Part shown: piece by piece, positions 7,654-17,817 of the stretch
Numbering within the stretch: the stretch's first letter is position 1
Layout of the letters: every line of letters starts with the position of its first letter
Source: Burkholderiales bacterium
GTDB taxonomy: Bacteria > Pseudomonadota > Gammaproteobacteria > Burkholderiales > SG8-41
Assembly: GCA_019744975.1 (NCBI GenBank)
Contig: JAIETP010000009.1
Location: forward strand, 1 to 64,000
DNA: 64,000 nt
Reading direction: 5' to 3'
The notes under the pieces: generated by a model
Seen by the model: only the letters and a program-made list of their open reading frames with translations
What the model was told of the DNA's origin: nothing
Database searches by the model: none
Position numbers and translations under genes: made by a program

Positions 7654-8175
7654 GTGAATCGACCCGCAGCCGACGTGTTTGCCGCCCAGGCCATGCAGTA
7701 CATCCCGCGTCTGCGCCGTTATGCGCGCGCGCTGACGGGGGACGCCAGCGCAGCCGACGATCTGGTGCAGGACGCGCTGGAGCGTGCGCTGGTCAAACGA
7801 AGCCTGTGGCGTGAGGGTACGGATCTGCGCGCCTGGCTGTTTACCGTGATGCATAACGTATTCGTGAACCAGGTGCGCAGCGCCGCCGTCAGCCGGACGG
7901 TGCAGCTCGACGATGCAATGGCTGACCGACCGCAGCCGCAAAGCACCGACCGGCTGGAAATACGCGATCTGGATGCGGCACTGCAGGCGCTGCCGGAAGA
8001 GCAGCGTGCCGTGGTGTTATTGGTGGGACTGGAACAGATGACTTACGACGAAGCAGCGCGCGTACTCGAAGTGCCGATAGGCACGGTGATGTCGCGGCTG
8101 TCGCGCGGCCGGGAGCGGCTGCGCCGGCTGATGCAGGGCCTGCCGGAAACGGTGCCGCTGAAGGTGGTGAAATGA
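7654..8175 (+). CDS. RNA polymerase sigma factor, ECF subfamily
   Basis: Sigma-70 family ECF factor of 173 residues. Region 2 is at about 15-80 (LVQDALERAL, then LRAWLFTVMHNVFVNQVR) and region 4 at about 110-160 (LPEEQRAVVLLVGLEQMTYDEAA with the helix-turn-helix GTVMSRLSRGRERLR). I chose the GTG at 7654 because a near-perfect GGAGGT lies 7 bases before it; a GTG further upstream (7600) lacks one. The downstream gene, 10 bases on, encodes a membrane anti-sigma factor, so the pair likely forms an autoregulated stress-response unit. The signal and the target promoters are unknown. Confidence 0.9.
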   Translation: MNRPAADVFAAQAMQYIPRLRRYARALTGDASAADDLVQDALERALVKRSLWREGTDLRAWLFTVMHNVFVNQVRSAAVSRTVQLDDAMADRPQPQSTDRLEIRDLDAALQALPEEQRAVVLLVGLEQMTYDEAARVLEVPIGTVMSRLSRGRERLRRLMQGLPETVPLKVVK

Positions 8176-8185
8176 CGGTGATGAG

Positions 8186-8956
8186 ATGAGCACGCAGCCG
8201 GTGACGGAGGCCGAACTGCAGGCTTATGTTGATGGTCAGCTGCCGGCGGCACGCGCGGCCGAGGTGGCACAGCACCTGGCGCAGCACGAGGAAGACGCGC
8301 AACGCGTGGCAGCCTACCGCCGCCAGAACGAAACCTTGCGAACGGCCTACGATCCGCTGCTGGCCGCGGCGGTACCCGCCCGGTTGCGGCCGGGTACGCC
8401 ACGCGGCTGGTGGGCGCCGGTGCAGCCGCTTCTGCGGCATTACGCCATTGCCGCGGCACTGACGGCGGTCAGCGGCATCGCCGGCTGGCACATGCATGCC
8501 ACTGTTGCCGGCGAGCGCATTCAAACCGTCTATCTGGCCCGGGTCGCCGCGGTCGCCCATGCCGTTTACAGTCCGGAAGTGCGGCATCCGGTGGAAGTCG
8601 GCGCCGACCAGGAAGAACACCTGGTGCGCTGGCTGTCGAAACGGCTGGGTGCCGGCCTGAAGATCCCCCATCTTGCGGCGCAGGGGTATGCGCTGGTCGG
8701 CGGACGTTTGCTGCCGGGTGAACGCGGACCGGCGGCGCAGTTCATGTATCAGGACATGAAGGGCCAGCGCCTGACACTGTATGTACGCGTCAGCAAGGAA
8801 GCGCGCGAACAGACTGCATTTCGTTTTGCGCAGGAAAATAAAGTCGGCGTGTTTTACTGGCTTGATGGCCGGCTGGGTTACGCCTTGTCCGGTGAAACGG
8901 ATCGCGCTGAATTATTGCGCGTCGCTGACGCTGTTTACCGTCAACTCAATCCCTGA
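8186..8956 (+). CDS. Membrane-anchored anti-sigma factor
   Basis: Product of 256 residues. The N-terminal 60 residues (ELQAYVDGQLPAARAAEVAQHL) match the cytoplasmic anti-sigma domain of RsiW/zf-HC2-like regulators, though the zinc-binding Cys residues are absent. One transmembrane helix is at about 85-102, and the rest is a periplasmic domain. It should hold the ECF sigma factor encoded just upstream (10-base gap) at the membrane until a signal arrives. Assignment rests on the N-terminal pattern, membrane topology and gene order. Confidence 0.85.
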   Translation: MSTQPVTEAELQAYVDGQLPAARAAEVAQHLAQHEEDAQRVAAYRRQNETLRTAYDPLLAAAVPARLRPGTPRGWWAPVQPLLRHYAIAAALTAVSGIAGWHMHATVAGERIQTVYLARVAAVAHAVYSPEVRHPVEVGADQEEHLVRWLSKRLGAGLKIPHLAAQGYALVGGRLLPGERGPAAQFMYQDMKGQRLTLYVRVSKEAREQTAFRFAQENKVGVFYWLDGRLGYALSGETDRAELLRVADAVYRQLNP

Positions 8957-9027
8957 ACAGTCCCTGCGTGATGGCGCGTGTATCCATGGTGTTGCAAATG
9001 CCATGGGCTTTACCGCGAGAGTATCGA

Positions 9028-9045
9028 TAAGTATTTGATTTTATT
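9028..9045 (-). repeat. AT-rich 18-mer repeat, copy d
   Basis: Minus-strand core AATAAAATCAAATACTTA, about 70 bases after the anti-sigma stop codon. It is preceded by TATC, as in the copies at 17787 and 60087. One of five closely matching copies in the window. Confidence 0.75.
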
Positions 9046-9177
9046 GATATTTTTATGGTTTTCTGGCACTGCCAATTACCCCGATCACTAGCGCAGGAAA
9101 AACTTCAGAAAATCGATGAACGGGGTGTTGCCGGAAATCAATGCGCACGGGGAATGCGCAAGAGGAGATGCTGAAAT

Positions 9178-9206
9178 GCGAAGGCCGGGGGTTACCCGGC
9201 CTTCGC
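9178..9206 (-). terminator. 12-bp stem-loop after the lysine-rich microprotein gene
   Basis: GCGAAGGCCGGG (9178-9189) pairs perfectly with CCCGGCCTTCGC (9195-9206). On the minus strand it starts 9 bases after the stop codon of the microprotein and is followed by ATTT, a weak T-run. A factor-independent terminator is the best reading. Confidence 0.65.
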
Positions 9207-9214
9207 AACTGCTA

Positions 9215-9277
9215 CTACTTCTTCTTGGCTGCTTTCTTCTTACCAGCTTTTTTCTTTGCTTTTTTCTTCGCTGCCAT
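9215..9277 (-). CDS. Lysine-rich 20-residue microprotein
   Basis: A 20-codon gene encoding MAAKKKAKKKAGKKKAAKKK, made only of Met, Ala, Lys and one Gly. Evidence that it is real: a strong AAGGAG Shine-Dalgarno 7 bases before the ATG, a stop followed by a 12-bp terminator-like hairpin, and a near match to the first residues of the SWIB-domain protein at 53966 (MAAKKKATKKPAAKKK). It resembles the basic C-terminal tails of bacterial histone H1-like and HU-like proteins and probably binds nucleic acid. It is not a remnant of a longer gene in the same frame that I can see. Function is inferred only from composition. Confidence 0.6.
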   Translation of the reverse strand: MAAKKKAKKKAGKKKAAKKK

Positions 9278-9577
9278 AATCGTCTCCTTAAAAGTTAACT
9301 CAGGCATCGTTTGAATGCGGCTTTTGTTCCGCACTACCAGCACACGATTTTCAAGAACATTTCACGGCGTTTTATTAACCGCCATTCCGCGCTCCAACCA
9401 AAAAAATTGGCGAGAACCGTGTTCGGTGCGCCAATTCTATGCTAAGCGGAAAAATAAATGCAACACCTTTGTAAAGATTATTTGATCAAGCGATTCCGGT
9501 TGTGGATTTGCGGCAACAGCCTATTGCAACGCAAAAGTACGTACTCAACACCGTTTTGATGCCCCGATATGACGTCA
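9278..9577. other. Upstream region of the microprotein gene and 3' side of lysA
   Basis: No gene seen in these 300 bases. Minus-strand transcription of the microprotein must start here, but no clear -35/-10 pair could be picked out. Confidence 0.4.
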
Positions 9578-10837
9578 TTAATCCGGCAAACGATGCTCGT
9601 TTGCCATCAGCATGGCGATGGTTTCGCGGTCGCGGATGCGGTGTACGCGATCACCATCCACCATGATTTCGGCGGCGCGCGGCCGGGTGTTGTAGTTGGA
9701 GGACATGCTCATGCCATATGCGCCGGCCGACGCGATGGCGATCAAATCCCCCGGATTTACAGCCAGTTGACGGTCGCGCGCGAGGAAATCACCGCTTTCA
9801 CAGACCGGGCCGACGATGTCGTATGACTTGCCGCCCGCTGCTGTTTCGCGCAGCGGCAGAACCTCATGCCAGGCCTCGTACAGCGCCGGGCGCATCAGAT
9901 CGTTCATCGCGGCATCGACGATCGCGAAATTCTTGCTTTGTCCCGGCTCCTGCCCGGGTTTCAGGTAAAGCACGGTACTCAGCAGCACCCCGGCGTTGCC
10001 GGTCAACAGCCGGCCCGGTTCAAATAATAGTTTCTGAGGGCGTTGGCCGAGCGCCTTGAGCAGCGCCTGCGCGTATTCGGCGACCGGTGGCGGTGTCTCG
10101 TCCTGGTAACGAATGCCCAGTCCGCCGCCGAGATCAATGTGGTGGATGGCGATGCCGTCACGTGCCAGGACATCGACCAACGCCAGTACCCGCTCCAGTG
10201 CGGCGAGGAACGGCGCCGTTTCCGTCAGCTGCGAACCGATATGGCAGTCGATGCCTTCGATGCGCAGATGCGGCAGTTCGCTGGCGCGGCGGTACACCGC
10301 TGGCGCATCGGTATAGGCCACGCCGAACTTGTTTTCCTTCAGGCCGGTGGCGATGTAAGGGTGGGTTTTGGCGTCGACATCGGGGTTCACACGCAGGCTG
10401 ACCGGGGCGGTCATGCCCATTTCGCCGGCGACCCGGCTCAGCAGTTCCAGTTCCGGCGCGGATTCGACGTTGAAGCACAAAATGCCGGCCTGCAGGGCCT
10501 GGCGCATTTCGGCGGCGGTCTTGCCGACCCCCGAAAACACCACTTTGCGCGGATCACCACCGGCGGCGATGACCCGCGCCAGCTCGCCGCCGGACACGAT
10601 GTCGAAACCGCTGCCGAGGCGCGCAAAAACATTCAGAACGCCGAGATTGGGATTGGCTTTTACCGCATAACACAGCAGATGATCGCGCCCGGCGAAGGCG
10701 GCGTCGAAGTCGCGCCAGGCCCGGGTCAGTTCGGCGCGCGAGTACACATAACAGGGGGTGCCGAATTCCGCGGCGATGCGCGACAGGGGCACCATTTCGG
10801 CATGGAGTTCGCCATTGCGGTAGCTGAACGGGTTCAT
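9578..10837 (-). CDS. lysA: Diaminopimelate decarboxylase
   Basis: PLP-dependent decarboxylase of 419 residues that converts meso-diaminopimelate to L-lysine, the last step of lysine synthesis, in the cytosol. The N-terminal alanine-racemase-like barrel carries the PLP lysine in CYAVKANPN (Lys60) and the HIGSQL motif. The C-terminal beta domain has the CESGDFLA motif whose Cys and Glu reach the active site across the dimer, and the late Tyr in GAYGMSMSSNYN. Length is normal for the family. The start codon overlaps the stop of lptM (ATGA), so the two are translationally coupled. Confidence 0.97.
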   Translation of the reverse strand: MNPFSYRNGELHAEMVPLSRIAAEFGTPCYVYSRAELTRAWRDFDAAFAGRDHLLCYAVKANPNLGVLNVFARLGSGFDIVSGGELARVIAAGGDPRKVVFSGVGKTAAEMRQALQAGILCFNVESAPELELLSRVAGEMGMTAPVSLRVNPDVDAKTHPYIATGLKENKFGVAYTDAPAVYRRASELPHLRIEGIDCHIGSQLTETAPFLAALERVLALVDVLARDGIAIHHIDLGGGLGIRYQDETPPPVAEYAQALLKALGQRPQKLLFEPGRLLTGNAGVLLSTVLYLKPGQEPGQSKNFAIVDAAMNDLMRPALYEAWHEVLPLRETAAGGKSYDIVGPVCESGDFLARDRQLAVNPGDLIAIASAGAYGMSMSSNYNTRPRAAEIMVDGDRVHRIRDRETIAMLMANEHRLPD

Positions 10838-10998
10838 GGCGAAGGTGTAGTTGCTGATGGCTCCGCTGCAGGCTTGGCTGCCGGGGGTTTGGGAGCAGGC
10901 TTTGCGGCGACGGGTTTGTCTTTGGCAAAATACAGCGGGCCTTTGTAGCCGCAGCCGGCGACAGACAGCGTCAGGATCATCAAAATGAGTGTCGTACG
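10834..10998 (-). CDS. lptM: Small lipoprotein LptM (YifL family)
   Basis: Short outer-membrane lipoprotein. The family signature is present: lipobox LSVAGC directly followed by GYKGPLYFAKDK, the segment by which LptM mimics LPS and helps mature the LptD-LptE translocon. A Pro/Ala/Lys-rich tail follows. I prefer the GTG at 10998 (54 residues, Cys at 17) because this gives a compact lipoprotein signal; an ATG at 11046 would add 16 residues. It overlaps lysA by 4 bases, as lptM does in many proteobacteria. The cyaY gene that often sits divergently beside it is absent here. Confidence 0.85.
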   Translation of the reverse strand, partial: RTTLILMILTLSVAGCGYKGPLYFAKDKPVAAKPAPKPPAAKPAAEPSATTPSP

Positions 10999-11085
10999 CA
11001 CAGGAATACTCGCGCGGAAAGTGGCAGGAAGTTTAGCACAGCACATTAATGCGCCTGCCTTGTACGCATCGGGTTGCGCAGTGGT

Positions 11086-11835
11086 TTAGAGCAGCAGATA
11101 ACGATGTGCTTCGCGGCGTAATGCAGCCCGGCGTTCGGCGTAATCAGGAACCAGTGCAGCGACGGCATGCCAGAACGCCGGTGAATGATTCATCTGGCGC
11201 AGGTGGGCGACTTCATGCGCGGCGACATAGCTTATCCACGCCATCGGTGCCTGCACCAGCCGCCAGTTCATGCTGATGCGGCCATTGGCATGGCAGCTGC
11301 CCCAGCGCGTGCGCGCATTCGACAGCCGCACCGCCGGCGCCGGCAGATCCAGTTGCGCGCTGTAATCGCGGCAGTGCCCGGTAAAACACGGCAACGCCTG
11401 CTGTTTCAGCCAGTGGCGCACTCCGGATTCGATGGCTGTCGGCGCCAGTTGCGGGTCAAACAGCAGCCGGTCCTGTTGCAGTTGCGGCAGCTTGATGCCG
11501 GCGTATGCCTCCAGCGTCACCGGTGCGCCGTACAACATGATTTGTGCGCCGGAGACCCATGAAAGCGGCGGCGGGCGCTTTTGCTGCCAGTCCCGGACCT
11601 TGCGGATCACCCAGACGGCATGCAGCCGTAGCAGATCGTCTATGGCCCGTTGCGGCGCTTTAAGCGGTGCTGCGACGCGCAGGCCGCGTTCATCAATCAA
11701 CAGCGAGATCGTGTGCCGGCGCCGGGTGCGCTGCAGCGTGTAGCTGATGTGTTGCCCGCCCAAGTCGATGACCGGACCGGATTCCGGCGCTGCAAGCAGC
11801 GGCATTTCGGATTGCCGGGCCGGATTTTGGGTCAT
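11086..11835 (-). CDS. YgjP-like zinc metallopeptidase (DUF45)
   Basis: Protein of 249 residues in the YgjP/WLM family. Zinc site HEVAH (207-211) with the third ligand His217 in MNHSPAFW, preceded by the family motif NARTRWGSC (174-181) and SMNWRLVQAP. It is predicted to be a cytosolic metal-dependent hydrolase; substrates are unknown in the family. The ATG at 11835 was chosen because it lies 10 bases from the plsC stop and the longer reading frame only adds residues antisense to plsC. It is the last gene of the minus-strand cluster that begins at miaB. Confidence 0.85.
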   Translation of the reverse strand: MTQNPARQSEMPLLAAPESGPVIDLGGQHISYTLQRTRRRHTISLLIDERGLRVAAPLKAPQRAIDDLLRLHAVWVIRKVRDWQQKRPPPLSWVSGAQIMLYGAPVTLEAYAGIKLPQLQQDRLLFDPQLAPTAIESGVRHWLKQQALPCFTGHCRDYSAQLDLPAPAVRLSNARTRWGSCHANGRISMNWRLVQAPMAWISYVAAHEVAHLRQMNHSPAFWHAVAALVPDYAERRAALRREAHRYLLL

Positions 11836-11845
11836 TGCTGCTGAT

Positions 11846-12580
11846 TCAGCGGGTGTCGAGCAGCGGCATCTCGCCCTCGATCCAGTCTTCCACGCGTTTG
11901 GCCAGCGTTTCCGCGTCAGTGCCATCAGGCCGCATGGCTGGGCCGATGCTGACGGTGATCAACCCCGGGCGCTTGAGGAAGGCGTTGCGGCCCCAGCAGG
12001 TGCCGGCGTTATGTGCGACCGGAATTACCGTGGTGCCGGTTTGTACCGCAAGTCGTGCGCCGCCGGGACGGTATTTGCCGCGGCTCCCCGGCGGGATGCG
12101 GGTGCCTTCGGGGAAAATGACGATACAGAATCCCGCCGCGAGTCGTTGAACCCCCTGTTCGACCAGTTGCTGCAGCGCTTCGCGGCGCAAACTGCGGTCG
12201 ATGGCGATGGGCGACAGCATGGCCAGTCCCCAGCCGAAAAACGGCACGCGCAGCAGTTCGCGCTTCAACACCCAGACCTGTGGCGGAAAAATCTGCTGGA
12301 AGGCCAGTGTTTCCCAGGCCGACTGGTGTTTGGACAGGATGATGCAGGGCTCGGCGGGGATGTTTTCGCGGCCGATCACACGGTAGCGGATGCCACAGAT
12401 GACGCGGGCAGCCCACATCACCCAATGTGTCCATAGGGAAATGATGCGATAACGCGTCAGCGCCGGCAGCGGGAAGGTCAGCAGCGCAATGACCGCAAAA
12501 ACGGGGGTGATCAGGGCCAGGAATAAAGCGAACAGCGTGGAACGCAGAGTGATTATTGAAAGTTGCATAAATGATGACAA
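11846..12580 (-). CDS. plsC: 1-acyl-sn-glycerol-3-phosphate acyltransferase
   Basis: Membrane acyltransferase of 244 residues that makes phosphatidic acid from lysophosphatidic acid. An N-terminal hydrophobic stretch (about 8-40) anchors it. The acyltransferase motifs are visible: block I as KHQSAWE (about 84-90, with Glu where most members have Asp), block III FPEGTR (about 155-160), and block IV VIPVAHNAG. It is placed between gmhB and the YgjP-like gene, as in many betaproteobacteria, in an envelope-lipid context. A second possible start (Met5) cannot be excluded. Confidence 0.92.
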   Translation of the reverse strand: MSSFMQLSIITLRSTLFALFLALITPVFAVIALLTFPLPALTRYRIISLWTHWVMWAARVICGIRYRVIGRENIPAEPCIILSKHQSAWETLAFQQIFPPQVWVLKRELLRVPFFGWGLAMLSPIAIDRSLRREALQQLVEQGVQRLAAGFCIVIFPEGTRIPPGSRGKYRPGGARLAVQTGTTVIPVAHNAGTCWGRNAFLKRPGLITVSIGPAMRPDGTDAETLAKRVEDWIEGEMPLLDTR

Positions 12581-12644
12581 AAACAGGCCTCTGCTCGGTT
12601 GGCAGATTCGGCTGTCATGTTTTTGGAAAAATTCAATAACCCCA

Positions 12645-13178
12645 TCATTGCAGCAGGCTGCGCACGGCTGCCGCGAGATCGTCGTAAACGACGGTGCCTT
12701 CCGGCAGGCCGCCGTCCTTGCGGGTTTTTTTGCCCTTGCCGGTCAGCACCAGAATTGGCTGCGCGCCGACCGCGACAGCGGCCTGCAGGTCGCGCAGCGA
12801 ATCGCCGATGAATGGCACGCCTTCCAGGCTGACACCGAAACGGTGGGCGATTTCTTCCAGCAGCCCGGGTTTCGGCTTGCGGCAGTTGCAGCCGGCGTCC
12901 TGCGAGTGCGGGCAGTAGAAAATCCCGTCAATGCGGCCACCGGCGAGGCCCAGCGCGCGGTGCATCTTGTCGTGGATCGCGTTCAGCGTCGCCATTTCGA
13001 ACAGGCCGCGGCCGACCCCCGACTGGTTGGTGGCAACCAGCACCCGGTACCCGGCCTGGCTCAGCAGCGCGATCGCCTCCAGGCTGCCCGGGATCGGTTT
13101 CCACTCCTCCGGGCTTTTGATGTACGCCGGGCTGTCGTGGTTGATGACACCGTCGCGGTCGAGGATGATCAGTTTCAT
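12645..13178 (-). CDS. gmhB: D-glycero-beta-D-manno-heptose-1,7-bisphosphate 7-phosphatase
   Basis: HAD-family phosphatase of 177 residues that removes the C7 phosphate in ADP-heptose synthesis for the LPS inner core. The nucleophile motif is LDRDGVIN (Asp7, Asp9), motif II is ATNQSG, and motif IV is GDSLRDL. The four zinc ligands that mark GmhB are present in CPHSQDAGCNCRKPKP. Cytosolic. It lies 43 bases downstream of glyS on the same strand, and plsC follows 64 bases later. Confidence 0.95.
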   Translation of the reverse strand: MKLIILDRDGVINHDSPAYIKSPEEWKPIPGSLEAIALLSQAGYRVLVATNQSGVGRGLFEMATLNAIHDKMHRALGLAGGRIDGIFYCPHSQDAGCNCRKPKPGLLEEIAHRFGVSLEGVPFIGDSLRDLQAAVAVGAQPILVLTGKGKKTRKDGGLPEGTVVYDDLAAAVRSLLQ

Positions 13179-13221
13179 CGGTTGGCGAGGAGTGAGGGGC
13201 GGGGATTGAGGAGTGAAGGCG

Positions 13222-15290
13222 TCATGCGGCGAGTTTGGAGATGTCGGCGAAGCGGTTAAAAGCGTTTTCGAGCTTCATCAACAGCAGCAGGCGGTTACTG
13301 CGAAGAGCCGGATCCTCGACGTTGACCATGACTTTGTCGAAAAACGCATCCACGGCCGGCTTTAACACGGCCAGCGCCTGCAGGGTTTCCGTAAATTGTC
13401 CGGCCTCGTAGGCGGCATCCGCTTTTGTGTCGGCGGACATGAAGGCCTTGTAAAGCTCGGACTCTTCCCTGGCCTGAAAATGCTTTTCGGAGAACACGTC
13501 GCCGGCAGAGGGGGCTGATTTCCCGATGATGTTCTTGATGCGCTTGTTGGCTGCCGCCAGGCTCGCCGCCTCGGGCAGCGCCGCAAAGGCCCGCACGGCT
13601 GAGAGTTGCAGCGGGATTTTATGAATCAGGGCCGGGCTCATGCTCAGCACCGCATCGATTTCCTGTGTGTTGTAACCGGCATCGGTGAAATAACCGCGCA
13701 TGCGCTCGAAGATGAAGATTTCGAGGTCAGTATGCGCATCCGCGATCTTGGGATGGAATGCGGTAAACGCTGCGCTGACCAGTTCATCCAGACGCAACGG
13801 CAGGTCGCGCTCGATCAGGATGCGAATCACGCCCAGCGCATGGCGGCGCAGCGCGAAGGGATCGCGGTCGCCGGTAGGTAATTGACCGATGCCGAACAGA
13901 CCGGCAAGGGTTTCCAGTTTGTCTGCCAAGGCGACGGCACAGGACACTTTGTTTTCGGGCAGCCGTTCGCCTGCAAACCGGGGTTGGTAATGCTCTGCGA
14001 TCGCATCGGCGACTGCGGCAGGTTCGCCGTCATGCCGCGCGTAATAACGACCCATGATGCCTTGCAGTTCCGGAAATTCGCCGACCATGCCGGTTGTCAG
14101 GTCGGCTTTGGCCAGCCAGGCGGCGCGTTCCGCCTGCGCCGCGTCAGCATTCAGCAACCGCGCGATTTTCCCGGCCAGCAACTGCACGCGCTGGACACGC
14201 TGCAACTGGGTGCCGAGTTTGTTGTGATAAACGACCTTTTCCAGCCGCGGGACCCGGGTTTCCAGCCGTTCCTTGCGGTCCTGGTTGTAGAAAAAGCGCG
14301 CATCTTCCAGTCGCGGCCGGATCACGCGCTGGTTGCCGCTGATGATGTGCGCCGGATCGGCGAGCTGCATATTGCTGACGATCAGGAAGCGGTTTGTCAG
14401 TTTCCCGGTGCCGTCGAACAGCGGGAAGTATTTCTGGTTCTGGCGCATGGTCAAAATCAGGCATTCGGCGGGGACTTCGAGGAATCCCGCATCAAAGGCG
14501 CCGACATAGACTGAGGGATGTTCGACGAGTGCTGTGACCTCGTCGAGAAGATCCTGATACTCGCCCAGCGTGGCCTGCTGCTTTTTCGCTTCCGCCTGCA
14601 GCAGTCCGTCGATCATGCTGCGGCGTTGGGCAAAATCGGCGATGACCATGCCGTCTTTGGCCAGTACGGTTTCGTAGGCTTCGGCATTGGGGATGACCAG
14701 TTCCGACTGCCCCATGAAGCGATGGCCACGGGTTTTGTTGTCCGAGGGGATGCCGAGCACGGTGCCGGGCACGACGGATGCGCCGTGCAACATGATCAGG
14801 CCGTGCACCGGGCGTACAAATTCTGCGTCGCCGTCGCCCCAGCGCATCATTTTGGCGACGGGCAGTTTTTTCAGGGCGGCTTCGACTTTTGCGGCCAGCG
14901 TGTTTTTCAGCGCACTGCCGTTGGCGGTTTTGCGGCAGGCGAACACCATGCCCTTGGCTGATTCGATCTGCACCAGGTCTTCGACCGCAATACCGTTTTT
15001 CTTGGCGAAGCCGGCCAGTGCCGGTGTGGCTTTGCCGTCCTTGTCGAGCCCGACCTTGACCGACGGCCCCTGGATTTCCAGCGCCTTGTCCGGGGACTGC
15101 GCGAGCACTTGCGTGATCTGCACCGCAAGACGCCGCGGTGTGGCATAGGCGCGCGATGCGCTGCCTGTGGCGAGAAAACCTTCCTGCTGCAGATCTTCAG
15201 TCAGTGCTTTGCGGAACGCTTCAGCCAGTCGTGCCAGCGATTTCGGCGGCAGTTCCTCGGTCAGCAGTTCGACCAACAGTGTCGCGGCCG

Positions 15291-15294
<4 letters not shown>
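13222..15294 (-). CDS. glyS: Glycine--tRNA ligase beta subunit
   Basis: Beta subunit (690 residues) of the heterotetrameric bacterial glycyl-tRNA synthetase. It begins with the typical [15 protein letters not shown] and carries the HD-like and DALR anticodon-binding regions towards the C terminus ([15 protein letters not shown], then [22 protein letters not shown]). It binds the tRNA while the alpha subunit catalyses. It overlaps glyQ by 4 bases (ATGA type), which suits equal production of the two subunits. Confidence 0.97.
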
Positions 15295-16166
<872 letters not shown>

Positions 16167-16254
16167 GAAAAATGAGCATGGCAGGGCGTTGATAAGCCGC
16201 GAATTTTACAGGGTTTGCCGCGCTGCGCCAAAGGCGGGGCGCTGTCCGGCGCGC

Positions 16255-17763
16255 TTATTTTCGTGCGCGGCGCAGAGTGAAAAGGGCGACTGCGATGCCG
16301 ATCACGCACAACAGCAGCGCTACGGAATTGCCCCAGCGCACATACGGCGTTGCGCCGCGCATGCCGGCGACCGTCCGTGTCAGTACCGCTGACTGGAATT
16401 CGGGTGCAACAGCTTCAACGAGACCTTGCGGACTGACCACCGCCGTCATGCCGGTATTGGTGGCGCGCAGCATGTAACGGCCGGTTTCCAGCGCGCGCAT
16501 TTGCGCGATCTGCAGATGCTGCTGCGGCGCAATCGATCGGCCGAACCAGGCAACATTGCTGACATTGACCAGCAGCGTGGCCTGCGGCAACTGGCGGATG
16601 ATTTCATCACCAAAGACGTCTTCGTAACAGATGTTGATCGCAACCTGTTCGCCGGCGACGGCCAGCGGTTGCTGCTCAGGCGTGCCGCGTGAGAAATCCT
16701 GCAGCGGAATCGCCAGCCTCGATACCACTTCGCCGAGTACCGGGCGCAGCGGAATGAATTCACCGAAGGGCACCAGATGGCTTTTGCGGTAGGTCTGGCG
16801 CGCGGCGCTGCCGACGGAAATCACGCTGTTGTAATAGTTGCCGTTGGGCAGGCGTTCGGGGACGCCGATCAGCACATCGCCGTTGTTGCGCTTGGCGTGT
16901 TCCGCCAGTGCATCCAGATAGTTTTCGGGTACGTCGCGCAGAAACAGCGGCAAGGCGGTCTCGGGCAGGATGATCAAACGCGCATCGCTGCCGCGGACCA
17001 TGCCGAGGTAAGTGTCCAGCGTCGCGCGCAACTGATCCTCGCGCCATTTCTGATCCTGGTCGATATTGCCCTGGAGCAGGCTGACGGAGATGCGGGTGCC
17101 GGTGGGCTCGGTCCAGGCGATGGTTTTAAGGCCGGCGCCGGCGATCCAGATGGCAAGCAGCGCCGCTGGCCAGGGCCACAGCGCGCGCGCTTGTTTCCAC
17201 GGTTTCACCAGCCATGCCCAGCACAAGACACCGGCGGTGGCGAACAGCAACAGGGTGATGCCGTGCAGGCCGAGCACGGCGGCATAGCCCGCGAGCGGAC
17301 TGACGGGGGCCTGCGAATAACCGGGGTTGAGCCAGGGGAATCCGGTGAACAACCATTCGCGTACCCATTCGATCAGCGTGAAAGCGGCAGGCACGAACAC
17401 GATCCAGTTCAGCGCCGGCGAAAGCGCAAAGCGTTTGCTCAGCCAGCCGATGAGGGCCGGATGCAGTGCAAGGTAGGCGCATAACAATAAGGTGGCGGCG
17501 GCGGCCAGGGGCGCCGGCATCGCACCGAATACATTCAAGCTGATATAGATCCAGGACACACCGGCGCAGAACCAGCCGAGGCCAAAGGCAAAACCAAGCA
17601 GTGCAGCGTCGCGGCCGGTGGCTGCGCGTTGCCACAGCAGAAACAGCGCAGCGAAAGTCAGCAGCGGCAGTGGAAACAGGTAGAACGGTGCGAAACCCGC
17701 CACGGTGATGGCGCCCAGCGCCGCGGCGATGACCCACTGGGTGCTGCGGCGTGGCGTGGGCAT
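16255..17763 (-). CDS. lnt: Apolipoprotein N-acyltransferase
   Basis: Inner-membrane enzyme of 502 residues that adds the third acyl chain to the N-terminal Cys of lipoproteins, which releases them to the Lol system. About seven hydrophobic segments fill residues 1-210, followed by a nitrilase-fold domain. The catalytic triad can be placed: Glu in ILPETALPLF, Lys in YRKSHLVPFGE, and Cys in INICYEDVFGDE. It follows corC in the conserved ybeZ-ybeY-corC-lnt order, with a 54-base gap that holds one copy of the AT-rich 18-mer. Confidence 0.96.
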   Translation of the reverse strand: MPTPRRSTQWVIAAALGAITVAGFAPFYLFPLPLLTFAALFLLWQRAATGRDAALLGFAFGLGWFCAGVSWIYISLNVFGAMPAPLAAAATLLLCAYLALHPALIGWLSKRFALSPALNWIVFVPAAFTLIEWVREWLFTGFPWLNPGYSQAPVSPLAGYAAVLGLHGITLLLFATAGVLCWAWLVKPWKQARALWPWPAALLAIWIAGAGLKTIAWTEPTGTRISVSLLQGNIDQDQKWREDQLRATLDTYLGMVRGSDARLIILPETALPLFLRDVPENYLDALAEHAKRNNGDVLIGVPERLPNGNYYNSVISVGSAARQTYRKSHLVPFGEFIPLRPVLGEVVSRLAIPLQDFSRGTPEQQPLAVAGEQVAINICYEDVFGDEIIRQLPQATLLVNVSNVAWFGRSIAPQQHLQIAQMRALETGRYMLRATNTGMTAVVSPQGLVEAVAPEFQSAVLTRTVAGMRGATPYVRWGNSVALLLCVIGIAVALFTLRRARK

Positions 17764-17786
17764 CGTTGGCGCTAATCTAAAATATC

Positions 17787-17804
17787 AATAAAAACAAATA
17801 TTTA
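17787..17804 (+). repeat. AT-rich 18-mer repeat, copy a
   Basis: Core AATAAAAACAAATATTTA, preceded by ATATC, in the 54-base gap between corC and lnt (13 bases beyond the corC stop). See the copies at 9028, 31545, 49017 and 60087. Confidence 0.75.
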
Positions 17805-17817
17805 CGTTATGCCGCCG

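Noticed and set aside
8984-9006. CCATGG...CCATGG repeat after the anti-sigma gene as a terminator
   Set aside because: Six-base self-complementary sites only, no T-run.
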